Below, piece after piece: positions 6,293 through 13,805 of a stretch of 34,165 bases of DNA. Source of the DNA: Microcaldota archaeon. Lineage in GTDB: Archaea; Micrarchaeota; Micrarchaeia; Micrarchaeales; CABMGC01. Positions within the stretch are counted from its first letter, which is position 1, and every line of letters begins with the position of its first letter. The stretch lies in the NCBI GenBank assembly GCA_021850705.1, contig JAJZKU010000009.1:1-34165 (forward strand), written 5' to 3'. The notes beneath the pieces were generated by a model. It was not told the DNA's origin. It searched no databases and saw only the letters and a program-made list of their open reading frames with translations. A program made the translations under genes and the position numbers.

Positions 6293-7513
6293 ATGGATAA
6301 GACATTCGAAAGATCATTAAACGACATGAATCGCATATACAAACTTGATGATGAAGAGATGAAGGTGGTTGAGAATTCAGATAAAGCAGCAGAGGAGCTC
6401 TCTGTTTATGAGTATGAACACTATCTGAAGCATGAGTTCAATGCAGAGGCACCTGGCATACTTGCAAAGTACGGTCTGCTCGGAATTCCTATAAGCAAGG
6501 AGTACGGCGGTCTGGGAATGAATCCGATAGTCTCTGTCCTTGTAAAGGAAAGACTGGGACAATTGGGACTGGGCATATCTAGCTTCATAAACGTGCAGAT
6601 GTTCCTTTGCGCACAGACCATACAAAGATGGGGTACAGACACACAGAAAAATGAGCATCTACCAAAAGCAGTTAAGAAAGAGAGAGTTTATGCCTTCGGA
6701 CTGACTGAACCAGAGGCAGGAAGTGATCCTGCTTCCATGCAGACTATGTACGAAGTGCAGGGCAATGGCTACGTGCTAAACGGTACAAAATACCTGATCT
6801 CAAACGGCACAATCGCAGATTATATTCTTGTCTTTGCGCACAGCAAATTTTCGCAGAAGGAGATTACTGCATTCATAGTGGATGCAAAATCACAGGGCAT
6901 AAACCGGACTGAACTTCATGAAAAGATCGGCCTGTTTACTTCTGATACCGGAATGATCGAACTTGATGGTGTACAAGTACCCAAAGAGAATGTGCTGGGA
7001 CCAATTGGCAAGGGAATCAACATCGCATATTCTGCACTGCTCAATGCTAGACTGGGAGTCGCTTCAAGTTGCGTCGGTGTAATAGAAGGTTCATTAAAAG
7101 CATCAATAGAACGTTCAAAGTCAAGGATACAGCACGGGAAGGAGATAGGAAAGCACCAGTTAATACAGCAGCACATCTCTGCCATAAAGCAGAATCTGGA
7201 GATGGCAAAATGGCCAGTATACTTTGCAGCATTCAGGAAAGCAGAATACGAACACAATTACGATAATAAGGAATTGATGGGAGAAGTCGAACTGAGGGTA
7301 TCGCTTGCAAAAAGGATAGCAAGCAGACTTGCATTTGAATCTGCAGACCGTGCAGTGCAGATCCACGGCGGCTTCGGCTATTCATTAATCTCACCTGTGG
7401 GACAGCTGTTCTGCGACAGCAGAGTTGCACGTATATACGAAGGCACGGATGAGATACAGGATCTAAAGATAGCAGAAAGCATTCTGGGAAAGGACTTCTC
7501 AGCATATAGGTGA
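6293..7513 (+). CDS. Acyl-CoA dehydrogenase 1
   Basis: A 406-residue FAD enzyme for the first step of beta-oxidation, making trans-2-enoyl-CoA from acyl-CoA. Helical N-terminal domain (about 1-130), middle beta domain with the FAD/substrate motif FGLTEPEAGSDP (135-146), and C-terminal helical domain with QIHGGFGY (356-363) and the catalytic-base Glu383 in IYEGTDEIQ, the medium/short-chain type position. Length is normal for the family. It follows the CoxG-like gene by 4 nt and precedes the hexapeptide gene by 1 nt. Two stretches of its C-terminal third (7076-7215 and 7331-7431) are identical in DNA to the second dehydrogenase while the rest has diverged. Its electron acceptor is unclear: no ETF genes are nearby. 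Confidence 0.92.
   Translation: MDKTFERSLNDMNRIYKLDDEEMKVVENSDKAAEELSVYEYEHYLKHEFNAEAPGILAKYGLLGIPISKEYGGLGMNPIVSVLVKERLGQLGLGISSFINVQMFLCAQTIQRWGTDTQKNEHLPKAVKKERVYAFGLTEPEAGSDPASMQTMYEVQGNGYVLNGTKYLISNGTIADYILVFAHSKFSQKEITAFIVDAKSQGINRTELHEKIGLFTSDTGMIELDGVQVPKENVLGPIGKGINIAYSALLNARLGVASSCVGVIEGSLKASIERSKSRIQHGKEIGKHQLIQQHISAIKQNLEMAKWPVYFAAFRKAEYEHNYDNKELMGEVELRVSLAKRIASRLAFESADRAVQIHGGFGYSLISPVGQLFCDSRVARIYEGTDEIQDLKIAESILGKDFSAYR
7076..7215 (+). repeat. 140-bp identity tract A, copy 1
   Basis: Every base matches 8822-8961 in the second acyl-CoA dehydrogenase gene, including all synonymous positions, whereas the flanks differ at once (C7075 against A8821; A7216 against G8962). It encodes the helix region from GVIEGSLKAS to EMAKWP. 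See the matching finding on gene conversion. Confidence 0.97.
7331..7431 (+). repeat. 101-bp identity tract B, copy 1
   Basis: Identical to 9077-9177. It encodes the segment from AFESADRAVQ to SRVAR just before the catalytic Glu. With one mismatch at 7432, identity continues to 7464, so the similar block is about 134 bp long. Confidence 0.97.
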
Positions 7514-7514
7514 C

Positions 7515-8030
7515 ATGATGGTACTTTTAGATTTCAACGGAAAAAAACCAAAAGTTGACAAGAGTGCATTTGTAGCGGAGAATGCTACGTTGATAGGAGA
7601 TGTGAAGGTGGGAAAGGATGCAAGCATATGGCCCGGCGTAGTGCTAAGAGGAGACATGCACCACATAAGGATAGGGAAGAATGTCAGCGTTCAGGATAAT
7701 TCAGTGATGCATGGCACTGCTAATAAGTATCCTACGGTAGTCGGTGACAACGTATCGATAGGGCACAACGCAATAGTTCATGGATGTACAATAGGTTCAA
7801 ACTGTCTGATAGGCATGGGGAGCATAATACTGGAAGGCGCTGTTGTGGGAGATTGGTGCATAGTGGCAGCAGGTGCAGTAGTTCTTGAGAAAGCAAAGAT
7901 ACCATCGAACAGCATAGTGGCAGGAGTTCCTGCAAGAATAATAGGCAAGGTAAGTGATAGGCACAGAACGCGCATAACAGAAAATTGGAAGGAGTATGTA
8001 AAACTGAAGAACAAGTATATGCAATGGTAG
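7515..8030 (+). CDS. Gamma-carbonic-anhydrase-like hexapeptide protein (PaaY/CaiE/YrdA family)
   Basis: A 171-residue left-handed beta-helix protein of trimeric gamma-carbonic-anhydrase fold, with hexapeptide repeats (such as VGDNVSIGHNAIV) and a C-terminal helix. The three metal-binding His are present: His66 (DNSVMHGT), His84 and His89 (SIGHNAIVHG), plus Arg45/Asp47 in VLRGD. In known relatives of CoA pathways (PaaY of phenylacetate, CaiE of carnitine metabolism) this fold acts as thioesterase or accessory factor, so removing dead-end CoA thioesters or supplying bicarbonate are both possible. It starts 1 nt after acyl-CoA dehydrogenase 1 (ATG 7515 or 7518) and its stop overlaps the start of dehydrogenase 2 by 7 nt, a strong coupling to the pathway. 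Confidence 0.87.
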   Translation: MMVLLDFNGKKPKVDKSAFVAENATLIGDVKVGKDASIWPGVVLRGDMHHIRIGKNVSVQDNSVMHGTANKYPTVVGDNVSIGHNAIVHGCTIGSNCLIGMGSIILEGAVVGDWCIVAAGAVVLEKAKIPSNSIVAGVPARIIGKVSDRHRTRITENWKEYVKLKNKYMQW

Positions 8031-9259
8031 ATAAGATGGATGATCTCTTCAGCATGGATGTCGATGGGCTTGCAAGATTGGGACTAGTCTCAAAAGATGA
8101 GGAGAAGATACTTTCCAAAGCCGACGTTGCTGCAGAGGAGACATCATTATCAGAGTACGAGCATTATCTGAAGCATGAATTCAATAGCGATGCAATTGCA
8201 ACAGCAAGGAAGCATGGTCTGTTTGCAATCAATGTAAAGAAGGAATATGGCGGAAACGAGGTAAGGCCGCTGATACATTCGCTCGTACAGCAGAGACTTG
8301 CACAGAGCGGACTTGGCTTTCCTACTTTATATGATGTACAAACATTCATATCACAACCGTCGATATCAAGATGGGGGACAGAGGAACAGAAGAAAAGATA
8401 TCTTCCAAAATCAGCTACAGGCGAATTCATATTTTCATTCGGACTGACGGAACCTGAAGCAGGAAGCGATCCGAGAATAATGAAGACAACCTACAGGAAG
8501 GAAGGTGACTCATACATTATAAACGGTGAGAAATACCTGATATCCAACGGTTCGATATGCAATTACATGATACTCTTTGCAAAATCCTCTGAGAACCAGA
8601 ATGAGATAACTGCATTCATAATAGATGCCAAGGAGAATGGCTATTCAGTAGAAGCGCAATTAAGGGAGAAAATCGGTCTATTCACGGCAGATACTGCAAT
8701 GATAAGCCTGGAAGAGATGGTCGTACATGAATCAGAGACCCTAGGAGGAATTGGAAACGGATTGCGAATCGCCTACAGTGCACTTATGAGTGGCAGAATA
8801 GGGATAGGTTCCGCATGCATAGGTGTAATAGAAGGTTCATTAAAAGCATCAATAGAACGTTCAAAGTCAAGGATACAGCACGGGAAGGAGATAGGAAAGC
8901 ACCAGTTAATACAGCAGCACATCTCTGCCATAAAGCAGAATCTGGAGATGGCAAAATGGCCGATATATAACGCAGCGATAAGCATGGAAGAGTACAATAA
9001 AGATTACAATAACAAGAAGTTGCTTCTTGACGCTGACTTAAAATCGGCAACTGCAAAAAGGATAGCAAGCAGGCTGGCATTTGAATCTGCAGACCGTGCA
9101 GTGCAGATCCACGGCGGCTTCGGCTATTCATTAATCTCACCTGTGGGACAGCTGTTCTGCGACAGCAGAGTTGCACGGATATACGAAGGCACGGATGAGA
9201 TACAGGATCTTAAGATAGCTGCTGACTTACTGGGAAAAGAATTTGAAGCGTTTAGTTGA
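8024..9259 (+). CDS. Acyl-CoA dehydrogenase 2
   Basis: Second FAD acyl-CoA dehydrogenase (411 residues from ATG 8024), paralogue of the first. It has FGLTEPEAGSDP, QIHGGFGY and the catalytic YEGTDEIQ. I chose the ATG at 8024 over the upstream TTG at 7985 because the N-terminus then aligns with dehydrogenase 1 and the overlap with the hexapeptide gene falls from 46 to 7 nt; ATG 8036 is also possible. Outside two identity tracts the copies differ widely, including in the substrate-facing middle domain and at synonymous sites of conserved motifs, so they probably handle different chain lengths or substrates, or form a mixed oligomer. A 4-nt gap leads to the enoyl-CoA hydratase. Confidence 0.92.
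   Translation: MVDKMDDLFSMDVDGLARLGLVSKDEEKILSKADVAAEETSLSEYEHYLKHEFNSDAIATARKHGLFAINVKKEYGGNEVRPLIHSLVQQRLAQSGLGFPTLYDVQTFISQPSISRWGTEEQKKRYLPKSATGEFIFSFGLTEPEAGSDPRIMKTTYRKEGDSYIINGEKYLISNGSICNYMILFAKSSENQNEITAFIIDAKENGYSVEAQLREKIGLFTADTAMISLEEMVVHESETLGGIGNGLRIAYSALMSGRIGIGSACIGVIEGSLKASIERSKSRIQHGKEIGKHQLIQQHISAIKQNLEMAKWPIYNAAISMEEYNKDYNNKKLLLDADLKSATAKRIASRLAFESADRAVQIHGGFGYSLISPVGQLFCDSRVARIYEGTDEIQDLKIAADLLGKEFEAFS
8822..8961 (+). repeat. 140-bp identity tract A, copy 2
   Basis: Perfect match to 7076-7215. Between tract A and tract B (8962-9076) the two genes drop to clearly diverged DNA and protein, so the identity is patchy, not a general property of the C-terminal domain. Confidence 0.97.
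9077..9177 (+). repeat. 101-bp identity tract B, copy 2
   Basis: Perfect match to 7331-7431, flanked upstream by AGGCTG against AGACTT and downstream by one mismatch at 9178 followed by a further 32 identical bases. Confidence 0.97.
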
Positions 9260-9263
9260 TATC

Positions 9264-10031
9264 ATGACAAAAGTATTATTCGAATCAGATGTGGTCTCTA
9301 AGATAACTATAAACAGGCCTGAAAAGCACAACGCTCTTGATGCTGAAACTGCAATGCTGATTACCAAGTATGTAAAAAAAGCGTCTTCTGATGGCAGATG
9401 CAGGTGCATCATAATAACCGGGGCTGGTGATAAAGCATTCTGTGCAGGAGCCGATGTGAGCCACATTGCAAAGCTGAAGACAGGAAAAGAAGCTAAAGAG
9501 TTTTTTGACATGCTGTACAAAATGCGCAAAGAGATAACCGATTCTCCAAAAGTGGTGATAGCGGCAATAAACGGCTACTGCCTCGGCGGCGGAAACGAAC
9601 TTGCAATGGCATGCGACCTTAGGATAGCTTCAACAGATTCCATTTTTGGACAGCCTGAAGCAAGGCTGGGAATCGTACCTGGAGGCGGAGCAACATATGC
9701 TCTTCAGGGCATTGTTGGGATAAGCAGGGCAAAAGAGATGATACTTACTGGCAAGAGTATAAGTGCAGGCAAGGCATTGCGTATAGGACTTGTCAACAGC
9801 CTGTGCGATAAAAAGGATCTTATGAAAAATGCACTGGAATTATGCGAGTCCATTGTCTTATGTGGTCCAAATGCGGTAGCTTTGGCAAAGTCGGCAATGA
9901 ACAACGAAGCCAAAGCTGACTACAGATACGAAAGGAGAGCTTTTGTAGATTCTGTCATTAGTAAGGAAGGCAGAAAGGGCCTGCAGGTATTCCTTGAACG
10001 CAGCAAAACAAAGTCTGGAAAGAAGAAATAG
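9264..10031 (+). CDS. Enoyl-CoA hydratase / crotonase family
   Basis: Hydrates trans-2-enoyl-CoA to 3-hydroxyacyl-CoA in the cytosol, second step of beta-oxidation. From the ATG at 9264 it has 255 residues, normal for a single-domain crotonase. Seen: the CoA-binding/oxyanion segment KAFCAGADVSHIA, then GYCLGGGNELAMACD with Glu112, and FGQPEARLGIVPGGGAT with Glu132; the two Glu match the acid/base pair of true hydratases. A TTG at 9243 would extend it by 7 residues into the dehydrogenase 2 stop region and is less likely. It sits 4 nt after dehydrogenase 2 and 8 nt before the thiolase ATG. Isomerase or lyase members of the superfamily usually lack one Glu, so hydratase is the best call. Confidence 0.92.
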   Translation: MTKVLFESDVVSKITINRPEKHNALDAETAMLITKYVKKASSDGRCRCIIITGAGDKAFCAGADVSHIAKLKTGKEAKEFFDMLYKMRKEITDSPKVVIAAINGYCLGGGNELAMACDLRIASTDSIFGQPEARLGIVPGGGATYALQGIVGISRAKEMILTGKSISAGKALRIGLVNSLCDKKDLMKNALELCESIVLCGPNAVALAKSAMNNEAKADYRYERRAFVDSVISKEGRKGLQVFLERSKTKSGKKK

Positions 10032-10039
10032 GTCATTTG

Positions 10040-11254
10040 ATGGAAGACGCATACATAATAAGGGCATTCCGAAGCCCTGTAGGGAAATTCATGGGAAAGC
10101 TTTCGGATCTCTCTGCAGTTCAGATAGCAACAGAGGTTACAAAAGGAGCATTTGAAAGATCAGGGATCGATAGCAGACTCATAGAAGAAGCAATAATTGG
10201 AAATGTCCTCTCCGCAGGCGAGGGACAGAACCCGGCAAAGCAGGTTGTAATGCACTCCGGCATGCCTAAGAACGTAGCAACGGTAAACGTAAACATGGTC
10301 TGTGCCTCTGGTCTTAAGGCAATAGCACTTGCCGCGCAGGCAATAAAGACAAATGATCTTAACATGGTGTTGGCAGGGGGCATGGAGAGTATGACAAATG
10401 CTCCGCATACTGTAAAAGGAGTAAGGAGCTTCAGGAAATTCGGGAATGTAGAACTAAAAGAAATATGCAACTATTCCGTGAGTTCGGGGAAAGAGTATCT
10501 TTTGATAGATGAAATGATAAATACAGGCTTATGGGATTGCTATGCAGATGTGCATATGGGCACAATAGCAGAGATGATGGTTGCTAAGGACAGTATAACC
10601 AGAGAGGAACAGGATCAGTTTGCATACGAGAGCCATATGAAAGCAGCTGCTGCCGTTGATTCGGGAAAGTTTGCAGCGGAGACAATTCCTATAAGGCTTA
10701 AAGACGGTGTATTTTCTGTAGACGAAGGAATAAGGAGAGACACGAGCATTGAAAAGCTCGCAAAACTCAAGCCTGCTTTTGCAGAATCAGGAACAGTTAC
10801 GGCTGGCAACTCATCGCAGCTAAGTGACGGTGCAGCAATTGCAATAATCGCATCTAAGCAGATGGTTGATGAACACGGTTTCAAGCCTATTGCAAAGATT
10901 GAGTCATATGCGGATTCAGGCATAGATCCTAACTGGTACGGGCTCTCTCCTATAGACTCGATGAACGCTGCGCTCAAAAAGTCTGGTTACACTCTCGAAG
11001 AGATGGACTTAATCGAGATAAACGAGGCATTCTGCGTACAGACGCTAGGAGTTGCAAAGGAGATGAATATAGACATGAACAAGCTTAATGTTAACGGAGG
11101 AGCAACAGCGCTTGGCCATCCTCTGGGTGCTACCGGAGCGGTTCTTCTAACAAAGGTAGTGCACGCACTGGCAGACAGGAAGAAGGAGCTGGGGATAATA
11201 TCATTATGCCATGGTGGAGGAGGTTCTTCCTCAATGGTGATAAGCAGGGTATAG
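10040..11254 (+). CDS. Acetyl-CoA acyltransferase / thiolase
   Basis: Thiolase of 404 residues that cleaves 3-ketoacyl-CoA with CoA, or runs the Claisen condensation in reverse. All catalytic motifs are seen: nucleophile Cys88 in NMVCASGLKAI, NEAF (328-331), His360 in GGATALGHPLGATGA, and the second Cys390 in SLCHGGGGS. The N-terminal IRAFRSPVGKF pattern and the intact second Cys mark a biosynthetic/degradative thiolase (types I/II), not the archaeal acetoacetyl-CoA thiolase-HMG synthase complex partner, which lacks this Cys. A small insertion around residues 127-158 (SFRKFGNVELK region) is longer than usual. ATG 10040 is preferred to TTG 10037. It is 2 nt from the next gene. Confidence 0.93.
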   Translation: MEDAYIIRAFRSPVGKFMGKLSDLSAVQIATEVTKGAFERSGIDSRLIEEAIIGNVLSAGEGQNPAKQVVMHSGMPKNVATVNVNMVCASGLKAIALAAQAIKTNDLNMVLAGGMESMTNAPHTVKGVRSFRKFGNVELKEICNYSVSSGKEYLLIDEMINTGLWDCYADVHMGTIAEMMVAKDSITREEQDQFAYESHMKAAAAVDSGKFAAETIPIRLKDGVFSVDEGIRRDTSIEKLAKLKPAFAESGTVTAGNSSQLSDGAAIAIIASKQMVDEHGFKPIAKIESYADSGIDPNWYGLSPIDSMNAALKKSGYTLEEMDLIEINEAFCVQTLGVAKEMNIDMNKLNVNGGATALGHPLGATGAVLLTKVVHALADRKKELGIISLCHGGGGSSSMVISRV

Positions 11255-11256
11255 AT

Positions 11257-12105
11257 ATGGCTGAGAAGATAACTGTTATAGGTCCTGGGACTATGGGTAC
11301 GGGCATAGCACAGGCATTCCTCGCAGCCGGTTTTCAAGTTGTGCTTATCGGAAGAAGCGAAGAATCATTGCAAAAAGGTCTTGCGATAATAAGGTCAAGG
11401 ATGGACAAGGCAAAGGAAAAAGGCAAACTATCACAAGAGGAGATGGATTCGGCTCTGAATAACCTGAGCCTCTCTACCAATTATGATGATGGAAAGGGAT
11501 CATCTGCAGTGATAGAAGCAGTATCTGAAATAGCAGACACGAAGAAGGCGGTCTTCAAAACTGCAGAAGAGCACATAAGCAACGCAATACTTGCAACGAA
11601 TACATCTTCAATACCTATAGATGAGTTATCAGAAGCGGTGAAGGACAAGGACAGGTTCATAGGCATGCACTTCTTCAATCCCGTGCCTGTGATGAAGCCA
11701 GTAGAGGTTATAGTGGGAAACAGCACATCAAAAAACACCGAACAGATTGCAATACAGCTGATAAGCAAATGCGGGAAGGTTCCTGTAACCGTGAAGGATT
11801 ATCCCGGTTTTGTGGCAAACAGCGTACTGATGCCTATGCTAAACGAGGCCATTATCCTGCTTGAGAAAGGCGTGTCTACAAAGGAAGGCATAGACACGAT
11901 AATAAAGCTGGGACTAAATCATCCAATGGGCCCGTTGGAGCTTGCAGACTATATAGGGCTTGACGTATGCAAGGACATAATGGAGTCGATATACAATGAG
12001 ACAAAGGACCTGAAGTTCAAACCTGCCGGAATGCTGGTTAAGCTGGTATCCGAAGGTAAGCTCGGAAGGAAGTCTGGAGAAGGCTTCTACAAGTACGATA
12101 AATAA
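11257..12105 (+). CDS. 3-hydroxyacyl-CoA dehydrogenase
   Basis: NAD-dependent oxidation of 3-hydroxyacyl-CoA to 3-ketoacyl-CoA (HAD/PaaH/Hbd type, 282 residues). Seen: Rossmann start ITVIGPGTMGTGIAQAF (GxGxxG), NTSS with Ser117, and the catalytic pair His138 (GMHFFNPV) and Glu150 (MKPVEVI), then the C-terminal helical dimer domain starting near NSVLMPMLNEA. The single-domain length matches the short bacterial Hbd type; it is not fused to a hydratase as in many bacterial and archaeal FadB-like proteins. The ATG at 11257, 2 nt after the thiolase stop, is chosen; the longer frame from 11206 would overlap the thiolase end and adds residues unrelated to the family. Confidence 0.93.
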   Translation: MAEKITVIGPGTMGTGIAQAFLAAGFQVVLIGRSEESLQKGLAIIRSRMDKAKEKGKLSQEEMDSALNNLSLSTNYDDGKGSSAVIEAVSEIADTKKAVFKTAEEHISNAILATNTSSIPIDELSEAVKDKDRFIGMHFFNPVPVMKPVEVIVGNSTSKNTEQIAIQLISKCGKVPVTVKDYPGFVANSVLMPMLNEAIILLEKGVSTKEGIDTIIKLGLNHPMGPLELADYIGLDVCKDIMESIYNETKDLKFKPAGMLVKLVSEGKLGRKSGEGFYKYDK

Positions 12106-12117
12106 TTTTGTGAGACA

Positions 12118-12723
12118 ATGGACTGGGACAGAATTGCTGATGAAAAGACGTTGGAGAAGACTGTAAGCGCGCTCCGCTCAAAGAATATAGAGATAATAGT
12201 CGCAGAGAATGGCAATGAGGCTAAGGAAAAACTCTTGTCAATGATAAAAGAAGGATCCACAGTAATGGAGGCATCATCCACTACACTGAAGCAGATAGGG
12301 GCACATGAAGTTATAAATGAAAGCGGAAGGTTTGTACCTCTGAACAAAGAAATCTCAAAGGAAAACGATTCTGCAAAAAGAGCAGAGTTGAGAAGGGCTC
12401 TCCCAAGTCCTGATTATGCGGTAGGAAGCGTGCATGCTGTTACAGAGGACGGGCAGATGCTCATAGCTTCTGCAAGCGGAAGTCAGCTGCCATCATATTC
12501 CTTTACCGCAAAGAAGGTAATACTTGCAGTAGGGATTCAGAAAATAGTAAAGAATGTTGACATGGGGACAAGGCGGATATACGAGCACTCACTTCCTATG
12601 GAAACAGAGCGCATGATGAAAGCATATGGCATACCAAGCTCTGTCAACCAGATACTCATTATGGAGAAAAGCATTCCGGGAAGGATAACCGTGATATTCA
12701 TAAAAGAGAGACTTGGTTTCTGA
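12118..12723 (+). CDS. LUD-domain protein (LutC/YkgG-like)
   Basis: A 201-residue protein of the LUD (lactate utilisation, former DUF162) family. The marks are an N-terminal helix with STVMEASSTTLKQIG, the central VGSVHAVTEDGQMLIAS motif, and AKKVILAVGIQKIVKN with YEHSLPME following. LutC works with the Fe-S proteins LutA and LutB in lactate oxidation; stand-alone members are of unknown function, and no LutA or LutB gene is in the window. It is the last gene of the beta-oxidation operon, 12 nt after the dehydrogenase, which suggests a role in the redox or CoA chemistry of this pathway, but that is inference from position only. The next gene has its own TATA box. Confidence 0.8.
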   Translation: MDWDRIADEKTLEKTVSALRSKNIEIIVAENGNEAKEKLLSMIKEGSTVMEASSTTLKQIGAHEVINESGRFVPLNKEISKENDSAKRAELRRALPSPDYAVGSVHAVTEDGQMLIASASGSQLPSYSFTAKKVILAVGIQKIVKNVDMGTRRIYEHSLPMETERMMKAYGIPSSVNQILIMEKSIPGRITVIFIKERLGF

Positions 12724-12737
12724 TGCGCTGACCTAAC

Positions 12738-12747
12738 ATATATATTA
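12738..12747 (+). promoter_or_regulatory. TATA box of the pilin-LamG gene
   Basis: ATATATATTA lies 32 nt before the ATG at 12780. With a start about 25 nt downstream it leaves a leader of roughly 10 nt containing GGTTGG next to the ATG. It separates this gene from the beta-oxidation operon. Confidence 0.6.
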
Positions 12748-12779
12748 ACTTCTAACATGAAATAATGTAACTGGTTGGA

Positions 12780-13745
12780 ATGGCATCAATCAAGAAAAAC
12801 AAAAGGATTAATTCTTCAAGAACAGAGGCAAACGAAAAAAATCAGGCAGCGATGGAATATCTGCTTTCATACGGCTGGACAACTCTCATAATAGCAGTAG
12901 TAATCCTAATTCTTGCAGTATTTGGAATACTGAGTATTGCATCTACGCCTAGAGCAGAGCCTGGTGCATGCAGCGTTTATCGTCCATACGGTCCCGGCAA
13001 TCCGAGCATGGTAAGCCTTATCGGCACCTGCTATAATGAACTACCTAGATATGTAATGGAATCAAAAGGTGCAGGAGATTTTGTCTTTGTAAACGGTTCT
13101 GATAACTACACCAGCTATCTTAACATAGTCGGAAAGAACATAACCATAACTGCATGGGTGAATGTCAATGGTGCCCCGTATCATGATGTAGTTGACAAGG
13201 AGGATCAGTATGGGATGAAACTGGACTATAACAATCAACCTCATGCATGTGCTCCGTCCTATTATACCGGGCTCTGTCTAGAGTGGGACACTTATAATGA
13301 ATGGAACGGCGTAAGTTATCCAATACCAAACGGGAATTTTGGACAGTGGGAGTTTATTGCTGTTGAAATGACTGGAAATTACAAATACTGGTATGCAAAC
13401 GGCCAATTGATAGGCAGTCAGTATGTCTCAACAGGGATAAATTACGTTCCTTCCAATTTTGTAATAGGTGCAATAACTCCCGGATATCCAGGTTATGGCA
13501 GTGCAGAGTGGTTCAACGGCTCAATTGCAAATGTGCAATTATACAACGCATCACTAAGCACAGACCAGATAAAACTGCTTTATGATGAAGGGATAGGTGG
13601 CGTACCTGTACAGCTGCGAAGTCTTGTAGGCTGGTGGCCGCTTAATGGCAATGCTAACGACTACAGCGGAAATGGAAACAACGGTCACCTTTACAACAAC
13701 ACTTTTACAGGAAGCTTAAGGATATCTAATTATGTTGTACCATAA
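12780..13745 (+). CDS. Class III signal-peptide (type IV pilin-like) protein with LamG domain
   Basis: A surface protein of 321 residues. The Lys/Arg/Asn-rich N-terminus (1-21) is followed by QAAMEYLLSYGW and a hydrophobic helix to about residue 52, the archaeal class III signal cut by a prepilin peptidase (FlaK/PibD/EppA type); Glu26 is at the +5 place if the cut precedes Gln22. Then comes a LamG/concanavalin-like jelly roll (about 80-275) ending in the typical NGSIANVQLYNASLSTDQIK. After it, GWWPLNGNANDYSGNGNNG (about 285-305) looks like the beginning of another LamG unit, cut short. At least six N-glycosylation sequons are present. It probably forms or decorates a pilus, perhaps binding sugars. 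Genes for the pilus platform follow. Confidence 0.85.
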   Translation: MASIKKNKRINSSRTEANEKNQAAMEYLLSYGWTTLIIAVVILILAVFGILSIASTPRAEPGACSVYRPYGPGNPSMVSLIGTCYNELPRYVMESKGAGDFVFVNGSDNYTSYLNIVGKNITITAWVNVNGAPYHDVVDKEDQYGMKLDYNNQPHACAPSYYTGLCLEWDTYNEWNGVSYPIPNGNFGQWEFIAVEMTGNYKYWYANGQLIGSQYVSTGINYVPSNFVIGAITPGYPGYGSAEWFNGSIANVQLYNASLSTDQIKLLYDEGIGGVPVQLRSLVGWWPLNGNANDYSGNGNNGHLYNNTFTGSLRISNYVVP

Positions 13746-13770
13746 TGCTAAAATCCTCAACGCCTTCCAC

Positions 13771-13780
13771 ATATATTTAT
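13771..13780 (+). promoter_or_regulatory. TATA box of the pilus-platform operon
   Basis: ATATATTTAT lies 26-35 nt before the ATG at 13806, giving a start site close to the start codon, so a nearly leaderless mRNA. It makes the three following genes a separate unit from the pilin gene. Confidence 0.6.
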
Positions 13781-13805
13781 AATAACATAATGCGCTAAAT
13801 CTATC

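Noticed and set aside
7985-8023. TTG start for acyl-CoA dehydrogenase 2
   Set aside because: Would overlap the hexapeptide gene by 46 nt and does not align with the paralogue; ATG 8024 does.
8784-9176. 130-codon antisense open frame, and a similar one at 6916-7257
   Set aside because: Both lie opposite the acyl-CoA dehydrogenase genes, share sequence only because the sense strands share the identity tracts, and show no domain or start signals.
11206-11256. 17-codon extension of 3-hydroxyacyl-CoA dehydrogenase
   Set aside because: It lies in the end of the thiolase in another frame; the Rossmann motif begins at once after the ATG at 11257.
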